Assembly: GCF_027580225.2 (NCBI RefSeq)
Contig: NC_073352.2
Coordinates: 1,614,501-1,678,500, forward strand
Direction of reading: 5' to 3'
Source of the DNA: Misgurnus anguillicaudatus
Taxonomy: Eukaryota > Chordata > Actinopteri > Cypriniformes > Cobitidae
DNA: 64,000 bases
In this document: positions 56,166-64,000 of the stretch, piece after piece
Position numbering within the stretch: the stretch's first letter is position 1
How the letters are laid out: every line of letters starts with the position of its first letter
Made by a program: the position numbers and the translations under genes
The notes under the pieces: generated by a model
The model's database searches: none
Told to the model about the DNA's origin: nothing
What the model saw: only the letters and a program-made list of their open reading frames with translations

Positions 56166-57772
56166 GTGGCAAGCCAGTTACGCACATTCTTGACAAATAA
56201 TAGTACATATGAAAAGTTCCAATCAGGATTCAGGCCCCACCATAGCACAGAGACAGCGTTGCTTAGAGTTACAAATGACCTCCTATTAACATCCGATCGT
56301 GGTGAAATCTCAATTCTTATATTATTAGACCTTAGTGCAGCCTTTGACACAATAGATCATACAATCTTACTCAATAGACTAGAAAACTATGTTGGTATCA
56401 GTGGTCAGGCGCTAGCCTGGTTTATGTCGTTTATAACCAATCGCTATCACTTTGTTTATGTAAACGAGGAAGAGTCATATCACTCCCCCGTTAAATACGG
56501 TGTACCGCAGGGATCGGTTTTAGGTCCTATCCTGTTCTCGTTATACATGTTACCTCTAGGAGACATTATCAGGAAACATAACATAAGTTTTCACTGCTAT
56601 GCGGATGATACCCAGCTTTACATCTCCTCACATCCCAGCGAAACACACACGTTTTCTAAGCTAACAGACTGCCTTAGCGATGTTAGTGACTGGATGGCAC
56701 ATAACGGTAACACTTTATTATAATGTTCATGATTTAACATTAGTTAATGTATTAACTAACATGAACAAACCATGAGCAATACATTTGTTACAGTATTTAT
56801 TCATCTTTGTTAATGTTAGTTAATAGAAATAAAGCTGTTCATTGTTTGTTCATGTTAGTTCACGGTGCATTAACTAACGTTAACCAAATTTTAATAAAGT
56901 ATTAGTAATTGTTGAAATTAACATTAATAAAGATTAATAAATGCTGCACAAGTGCAGTTCATCATTAGTTCATGTTAACTAATGTAGTTAACTAATGTTA
57001 ATTAATGAACATTATAATAAAGTGTTACCCACATAACTTTCTTAAGCTGAACTCCAATAAGACAGAGATACTTATTATTGAACCGAATCGCTACAAACAT
57101 AATATGTCAGATTACAAGTTGCACATAGATGGCTGCACTGTGGTGCCATCTTCCACGGTTAGGAACTTAGGTGTGATGTTCGACAGCAACTTATCCTTCG
57201 ATAGTCATATCGCCAACGTCTGCCGCACAGCATTCTTCCATCTTAGAAATATCTCGAAAATACGCCATATACTGTCTACATCTGACGCAGAGAAGCTTAT
57301 CCATGCTTTTATGACCTCTAGAATAGACTATTGTAACTCGCTACTCGGGGGATGCCATGCAAATCAAGTAAACAAGCTTCAGCTAGTTCAAAACGCTTCC
57401 GCAAGGGTACTTACTCGATCTAAAAAGTATGACCACATAAGCCCAATTCTGGCATCTTTACACTGGCTACCAGTTAAATATCGCATACAATTTAAAATAT
57501 CACTAATCACCTACAAAGCTTTAAATGGCCTAGCACCCTCATATCTTAGAGAATTACTATCAGAATACAATCCATCACGCACACTACGGTCGCAAAATTC
57601 TGGTCTCTTGATTATCCCTAGACTATCAAAAGTGTCTAAAAGTGGAAGGTCATTTTCCTACTTAGCCCCTAAGCTCTGGAATGATTTACCAACCGATGTC
57701 CGAGAATCAGACACAGTCGATAATTTTAAATCTAGACTTAAAACTTTTCTCTTCAACAAAGCATTCGCATAA
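56166..57772 (+). pseudogene. LINE reverse transcriptase ORF, interrupted
   Basis: The first part (to 56705) shows [45 protein letters not shown] and the catalytic YADDTQLY. After the MITE the frame resumes at about 57038 (FLKLNSNKTEILI) and ends at 57772 with the usual C-terminal region (LHWLPVKYRIQFK, LAPKLWNDLP, FKSRLKTFLF). Removing the MITE and one 8 bp duplication joins MAHN to FLKL in frame with no other lesion. The endonuclease part is missing. Confidence 0.92.
56706..57029. mobile_element. MITE inside the LINE (GGTAACACTTTATT ends)
   Basis: The inverted ends GGTAACACTTTATTATAATG / CATTATAATAAAGTGTTACC (middle base aside) have a perfect 8 bp duplication CACATAAC (56698-56705, 57030-57037). 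The interior is built from TTAGTTAA/ATTAACTAA words. Confidence 0.95.
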
Positions 57773-57887
57773 TTTGTCTAGTAAAAGTACTTAACTCGAA
57801 ATAGTTATCTGTACGGAACAAAGCATTCGCGGTCATAACACAGATCAACCAAATAAATAAATAAAAATCTTATCTTAACCTATAGTC

Positions 57888-58393
57888 GGATTGCGATTTT
57901 GGAACTTTCGTGTTCTTGTGAATAGTATGCCATACAAACCCGTTTGCCACTGAACCTGCATTAACGACGACAGTGGGGCCTCCAGCCTTAGTCAAACGGG
58001 TTGGCACGTATGGTTGGGTTGTGATTTTGGCGCTTTCTTTGTATTGCAAATAGTATGCCATACAGACCCGTTTGCCACTGAACCTGCATTAACGACGACA
58101 GTGGGGCTTTTGGCCTTAGTCAAACGGGTTGGCACGTATGGTTGGGTTATGATTTTGGCGCTTTCTTTCTATTGCGAATAGTATGCCATACAGACCCGTT
58201 TGCCACTGAACCTGCATTAACGACGACAGTGGGGCCTCCAGCCTTAGTCAAACGGGTTGACACGTATGGTCAGGTTGCGATGTTGGCGTTTTTTAGTGAT
58301 CTTGTAAATAGTATGCAATATAGACCCGTTTGCCACTGAACCTGCATTAACGACGACAGTGGGGTTACAGGCCTTAGTCAAACGGGTCGACAG
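57888..58393. repeat. ~128 bp LINE-UTR tandem repeat, 4 copies
   Basis: CCCGTTTGCCACTGAACCTG starts at 57939, 58067, 58195 and 58325. Confidence 0.93.
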
Positions 58394-59047
58394 GTTTCAT
58401 TTTCTCTTAAAAATTGGAAGGTGACCCTTAGTTACCATATATACCGTCGCAGTGGGCCCCCAATTTGCAAAATCCTCAACTCTGGATAATATAATTATGC
58501 TGCAATAGTTAGTCTGTCTGAAACTAAGCTGATTCAACCACCTCTGATCTACTGGTCTTCCTTCAATGTGATGCCCAGCTGATGCCTGACCAACGACCAC
58601 CAGCAGGACCCGCTTAATATCCGCTTAATATCCGCTTAATCTCTGCTTAATCTCTGCTTAATCTCTGCTTAAGCTCCTTATCCGTTAATATGTGTGTATA
58701 TACATGTATATCTCCCAAGGGTTTTTCCCTCCTAGGACTTTTATTTTTATTTCCTCGGCTAAACAACCCGGGGTTTTTGTTTTTTTTCTCCTAGGGGGTT
58801 TTTTACCCCGGGGAGGTAGCCTGCTTGGGCTTAACTTAGCTTCTTCTTCTCGACGTTACATTAGTAATATGCTCGCTCATAATGTCGCGTCATAGCCGCA
58901 GCAAATTTGACTGCTTATGCTATTGTGTATTATGTTATGCTATCTGTCGTTTTTCTGTGCTTTTACTGCTTTTATTAATGTAAAGCTGCTTTGAAACAAT
59001 TGAGTATTGTGAAAAGTGCTATATAAATAAAATTGAATTGAATTGAA

Positions 59048-60640
59048 TTATATTTAAAATCTTAAGCACAACACATAATAAAAGGTCACTCTTAGAATAA
59101 CACACAACATTTAAACACACCTACTGGAAATGGGTAAATACTTAAATAGAACGGGAGATAACCCCACGCTGCACACACATATACTTTGTAATCCCAAATT
59201 TATGCACACGGCACTCAGGTGAAAATCATCAGGTAAGCACAGCACACAGTGTCAGAAACCCACACAAAGAAAAGAAGAAGTTACCTCCCTCCAAAAGGAT
59301 GATGACCCACCCCACACAAATAACCCAAAACAAAAATGACAATAAACAGAAAACACTCAACCTTTAAAGAAAATTACACTCTTAAATGACAAACATCAAA
59401 TAAATGAAAACAAAACACTTTAATCAAAAGAACTCAAAAGAAATCCCGTTACCACGGGGATTAACCCAATGCTCAACTCGGACGTACATGTATTTGTGTT
59501 CTCGTAAAGAGACAATACACTCACTACTGCTCATGGACACAATACCCCATTAATAAAGGTCTTACGAGGCCAACACCCTGCCTCCGTACACTCGTAGCAA
59601 TATTAACTTGTAGCCAGAATAAATAACTACCCCGAAGTGTCTGTTCACATAGTTGGTCAGCCCACCATCATATACAGATGTACAATGGTGGTTCACAATA
59701 GACAAGAACTATACGAGGTATGGTTCAGATCGTAAGTACACTCAGAATGAGGCACACATTTGGAGTAAAGGTGGCTATACAAAAGTACGGTTCAAACAGT
59801 AGGTAGGATGACCTAATAGGCTACTGGTCGCATAACAGTAACACTCACCAGTAGTAAGGGAATAAAATCAAAAGATAAAGAAAACAAATCAAAAACAGAC
59901 ATAAAACAAACACAAAATTACATAACACACATAAAACACAGCATCACAAGACTCAGTGTAAAACCCAAAATCAGGAAGACTTCAAGTAAACAGCATTACC
60001 CTGGCCGATACAAACACCGGCAAATAATATGACGCCCAATACCTCGAGCCGAAGTCACAGTGGTCCAAAGGGCTTTCTCCTAAGGCGGGTAACAGTAACT
60101 TTGTCCGTGAAGGAACGACGCGTAAAGTCTTCATTAATAAAAGCAAACACTAACAGGAGTTGTACACAGCAGCTAACCTGCCGTAGGCAAAGCGGCAATT
60201 AAATCGCCCTTGGCAATACAGAAAACAGCTTGCCGTCGACGACCGAACTGGCAAGTGGTGGTGAGCAAAACACTCATAAAATTTCCCCACAGGCAAAACA
60301 GCAGTGCCGTCACACACTCAGGCCAAATACCCTCTCTGTTCCTGGACGGTAATCAGAAAGGCAAGATCAACCGAAAGCTTGCGGGAATGACCCCTAACAA
60401 GAATGTCCTCGCAGTGGCTCGTTCAGTTCAAACGAACGGCAAACCACACTGAGGTAGCCGACAGCCCACGCCAACAACCAGTTAGCCAAATGGTCCTTGG
60501 CAGAAACAATGAATCGGGTCCCACGAGAGGGCGGAGTCAAAGGTGACGCATCACCAGGTAGCCCCAAAACTTGCATTTTATATAATTCTCATCACATCAC
60601 GTGACCTAAACCAACGCCCTCTCCTGGCTCTGCTACAAAT
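59048..60640. other. Probable LTR/retroelement-derived DNA; no gene
   Basis: Long A-rich stretches without a coding frame. On the minus strand a TATATAAAATG box (plus about 60574-60584) with a downstream GC-richer, CpG-containing segment looks like an LTR or gene promoter. No partner repeat or primer site was found. Confidence 0.35.
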
Positions 60641-60904
60641 GCTAGGGTATGGCAACTCCTCTCTGGGCTCAAAGTGATGTTTGGAGCTCCATTAATCTGT
60701 GGGTGAATGAGGATAAGCTATTTTATTGGTTGTTGCGTTAAATCTTACCCAGATACATATTTTATGATTGGCTATTGTGTGGCCTATTTTTTTTTTTTTT
60801 TTTTGATTGGCTTATAAGCAGCACTCTCGACTAGAACTCCAGATGAGAAGGCTGGATAGAGTGGTGCGGCCAGATACAATTTGGATGCTGCGGTATATTA
60901 AATA

Positions 60905-61770
60905 CCGTAAAACTTCAAATAATAGCCCGGGCTTTTATTTTCCCAAACCTATCATCACACCAGGCGTCTAAAAGAGACAGGCGTCTATAAGAGACAGGCT
61001 TTTAATTGTTCCAGCATGACAGCAGGAGGTTACCACATATTACGTTTTATTTTTAATTTGAATGTGTTTAACAAATTAGTTCGTGTAATAACAACAGTCT
61101 TAAATTATTGGCAGTATAAATAAAGCAAACAATGATATGTTTTTTTATTGGTTGTTGCGTGAAATCTTACCCAGATACAACAGTGCTATTTTCTGATTGG
61201 CTATTGTGTAGCCTCTTTCTTTTTTGACTAGAACTCTAGGGAAGACGGGCTTGATAGAGAGAGAAAGCAGTGCGGCCAGATACATTTTAGGCGCTGCAGC
61301 ATATTAAATATGATAAATAGTGTTTCCGTGTGAGAAATACAATGTGTGGCGGGAGTGCATGCATGACAAAAGACTGAAAGCCCGGCTATTATCAGCGGCC
61401 CCAAAACACTACCGGCCCACCGGAAAGTCCTGACTCGCCCGATTGCCACTTCGCTACTGTCATCATCACCTCAATCCTGGCGACAAAGCTTGTTGTGTTG
61501 TCATAGACGCAGTCATTCCTTTACTCATCACTGTCACGTGACATCTACCGGTAAGCAAAAAAAAACTTTAGCGTGTTCAATCTGCACCATAGAACTGTCT
61601 TAAACAGACTATCTGACGGGTTTTAGAAGATAAAATACAACACGAAACTAAAAAACAGACCAGGCCTTTATTTGAGACAGGCGTTTATTTACTCAAACCT
61701 GTCGTCACACCAGGCGTCTAAAAGAGACAGGCGTCTATTTGGGACTCGGCTATTATTTGAAGTTTTACGG
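60905..61770. mobile_element. TA-flanked DNA element, CCGTAAAACTTCAAATAATAG ends
   Basis: The ends CCGTAAAACTTCAAATAATA and TATTATTTGAAGTTTTACGG are perfect inverts between TA dinucleotides. Internal AGGCGTCTAAAAGAGACAGG words are repeated near both ends. It is non-coding, about 866 bp. Confidence 0.85.
61131..61365. repeat. Internal copy of the element's own flanks
   Basis: TTATTGGTTGTTGCGTGAAATC through GTGAGAAATACAATGTGTGG matches the left flank (60721-60904) plus the right flank (61773-61820) as one uninterrupted sequence. Confidence 0.8.
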
Positions 61771-61829
61771 TATATATAGTTTTTCTGCGTGAGAAATACA
61801 ATCTGTGGTGGGAGTGCAAATTAAATTAA

Positions 61830-62218
61830 TAAAGAAAAAGAACAGAAGTGTTAATTCGGAATATTTCATATTTATTTTATTTTATATCTTTTGGTCAAAG
61901 ACTGCAATAACTGACAAAAACAATAGGTAACATTTAATATGTCCCTTAAAGGGCGTTTTGCAGGTAAAATTTTTCAACGAATTTGTGCAATTTGCTTGTT
62001 GATAATAAACATTTAAACTGTTATCCATTGTATTTTATGTTGTTGGGTATCACAAAACCCGAAAAAGTATGAAAAAGTACAGCGGTTTGCAATGATTCTC
62101 CTTTCCCCCACAACGCACTGTATGACGTCACGCTGGGGAGAGAATTTAAAGCCGCCTTGAGAGCATTGAGAATGACTATAGAAAGACGAGTAAAGTACAG
62201 TTCTGATATCGCAGATTA
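61830..62218. other. No feature seen
   Basis: Mixed AT-rich sequence without supported exons or element ends. Confidence 0.4.
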
Positions 62219-62223
62219 TTTAC

Positions 62224-62320
<97 letters not shown>
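62224..62320. repeat. (TAGA)n microsatellite
   Basis: About 24 uninterrupted tetranucleotide copies, trailing into CAGA/TGGA variants. Confidence 0.98.
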
Positions 62321-62749
62321 CAGACAGATGGATAGGCTAGTATAGAGAGATAGGCAGACAGCCAGATAGCATAACGTTAGCATATCTTCGTGTAGAAAGT
62401 AAACAAACAATTAACATACTCGTGCATGCTGGCTTGAGGGGGTCCATGATCCTGCCTGAAATGTGTGTAACTTTATGCGATCTTCAGCACAAACGGTTTT
62501 GGCAGCATGTCTCTAATCCTTGAAGGTGAGTGAAGCACGTCACGTCTGTTCGCGGTTACCAGCGACCCAAACGCACTCACTTTCTTACAGCCAGTAGCGG
62601 AATGGCAATCGGGAGAGACGGGACTTTCCCGGTGGGCCGATCTGATAATAGTTAATTTTGAGTTATATTAGCAACACCGTCTGGCGGCGTGATGTGCGGC
62701 CGGTTCCCGCAGCCCGCTGGTCAAACTGCAGCCTCTCTGCTCAACAAAG

Positions 62750-62849
62750 TATATAAAAGTGCTCAACCTGTTCGGCAGGTCCAAACATGTACAGGATTTA
62801 TAAAAATACGGTGATCAATGAGCGGGTCCTCCTCAAATGGCATACATAG
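62750..62849 (+). promoter_or_regulatory. TATA box followed by a 20-codon open frame
   Basis: TATATAAAAG at 62750 lies 37 bases before an ATG (62787) with a short frame (MYRIYKNTVINERVLLKWHT) and a stop at 62847. A strong TATA at this spacing suggests a pol II promoter, perhaps of an LTR or a decayed transposon gene. The peptide is unrecognised and may be chance. Confidence 0.3.
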
Positions 62850-63457
62850 CCTGTCGTGATGTAAAAAGCCGCCGAACGCCTGTTTATTATGCATGTATGC
62901 GGTCGGATCCGAGTATGCTGCAGCTGCTGACTGCTGCTGCATTAAATGATCGTGTGATTCGTTATAATCGCATAAACAATATAACAAAGCATCCTTTAAT
63001 TTCACAAAACAATATATTTGAGATATTATTTGATTGACTAGTAAGTGTGGATTAAGGATGTTTAAAAACCTCTAGCCTGGTGGTCAGGACATGAATGGAT
63101 CAAATCAGCAGATTTGCGAAGTTTTATTTATCTCCACATATATCATAAATAATAATTAGCATGATAACTTTGCAGTATAACACATTATATATTTCCTACG
63201 ATGTATATATGATTTCCAAATTATATACGTAAGTATTAAACAGCAATAAATGTCTCATCTATCTCTATGGCTCTGGCTGAGTCTTTCTCCACTTCTCCCC
63301 AACGTGACGTCATCGCAGAATTGCGTTAAAAAAACCGTTAATACCAAACACGTAAGAAAAGGGGTCTTTAAGACCATTTTTGAGACATTTGAAAGATTAT
63401 ACACATATCTTGAGTGATTTATGTAGTGATTTATGGTGGTTAACCTGCAACACGCAC

Positions 63458-64000
63458 TTTAAAGCTCACGTAACACACGCTGTTTCTGCATTTCTGATGT
63501 TAATCTGGAGTACCTATAGAGTAGTATGACATCCTTTATATCTCTGAAGAGTCTTTAGTTTAATCAGATTTATAAAAGAAAGATTAGCTTTACCGAATCT
63601 TTCCGATAACGTACAAAAAAATGAAGAAGGAGGAGTTACTACCGCAGGAGGAGCGAGTACGAGTCATGCAACACTATACAACACTGTTTTAACTTATGAT
63701 TCACTACATGTTCGTGTCATTTTTTATAATATACACGCGCCTATTTCCAACATAAGACAGAAGTCTTACTTACCACGTGTAACTCGTCATGACCCGGTTC
63801 TGAAAATCCACAGCATCAAACACACACGCAAAACTCCGCTGCTAATCCGGATAATAAACTATATCCATTGTTTCCATAAGGCTGGATGTCTTCTCCTTAC
63901 ATCCAAAAACACACTTCTTCTTGTGCCATTGTTGACTTTTGAAATTAAACAAAGCTGAGTGGCGTGATAAGCTGTTAGCAAGCTCTAGCGTCTCCCGCTG
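63458..64000. mobile_element. Left part of a fish DNA repeat, running off the window
   Basis: TTTAAAGCTCACGTAACACA, then GGAGTACCTATAGAGTAGTA, is a common cyprinid repeat end as I remember it. The right end is outside the window, so structure and class cannot be verified. Confidence 0.4.

Larger units (their letters stand above)
56155..59047 (+). mobile_element. L2/CR1-type LINE, 5'-truncated
   Basis: It begins inside the reverse transcriptase and runs to a 3' tail AAAATTGAATTGAATTGAAT after GTGCTATATAAATAAA. It is broken by a MITE at 56706-57029. The 3' UTR (57773-59030) includes a four-copy ~128 bp tandem repeat and inverted GGGGGTTTTTTACCCC-type stems. The 5' truncation is typical of target-primed reverse transcription. 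Confidence 0.93.

Noticed and set aside
62763..63005. Minus-strand 80-codon frame containing Gln/Ala runs
   Set aside because: Composition is protein-like, but no splice sites, promoter or homology was found on that strand. Left out for lack of support.
1..64000. CRISPR arrays, bacterial operons, phage genes
   Set aside because: The sequence is vertebrate genomic DNA. The direct repeats seen are satellites and transposons without spacer structure.

Overview
This is non-coding-rich, repeat-saturated DNA from a teleost fish, most likely a cyprinid (zebrafish/carp-like). The evidence is tRNA-headed SINEs with the fish central domain, a fish L2/CR1-type LINE with a TTGAA-rich tail, Tc1/mariner, hAT and TTAA-target elements, retroviral LTR pieces, long GT/TA/GATA microsatellites, and vertebrate-style introns. 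I see no ordinary host gene. Everything that looks protein-coding is, or resembles, a transposon gene or a gene derived from one.

Layout. 0-7.9 kb: nested DNA transposons (two hATs inside a palindromic element), a SINE, a TTAA element, and further hAT copies. 7.9-24.7 kb: a tandem array of about four ~4.3 kb units (Z, A, B, C). A and B are nearly identical, and several transposons are present in some units and absent at the matching site in others. 24.7-28.1 kb: a SINE, CCAGC-rich palindromic elements and an ACCATGG-rich MITE. 28.1-36.5 kb: minus-strand exons of one or more decayed multi-exon transposon-type genes, interrupted by a Tc1 copy, a minisatellite and nested elements. 36.5-37.8 kb: a divergent, well-conserved five-exon plus-strand gene starting about 200 bp from the start of the minus-strand pseudogene, so the two probably shared a bidirectional promoter. 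38-45 kb: a fold-back element, a DNA element, and fragments of two endogenous-retrovirus-like elements, one with a repeated U3 and a repeated leader. 45.2-46.3 kb: a 5'-truncated LINE on the minus strand. 46.9-50.05 kb: exons of a further transposon-type gene, one of them split by a young LTR retrotransposon. 50.3-55.5 kb: a hAT and TTAA elements, one of which carries a smaller element containing the start of a RecQ-like helicase gene. 56.2-59.05 kb: a LINE with reverse transcriptase, split by a MITE. 59-64 kb: LTR-like and MITE sequence and a GATA array.

How the pieces relate. The most informative parts are (i) the divergent pair at 36.1-37.6 kb, (ii) exons whose splice phases still join although other elements separate them, and (iii) filled and empty insertion sites between array units, which give relative ages. 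Family names for the transposon-type genes come from memory of similar fish proteins and were not checked by search.
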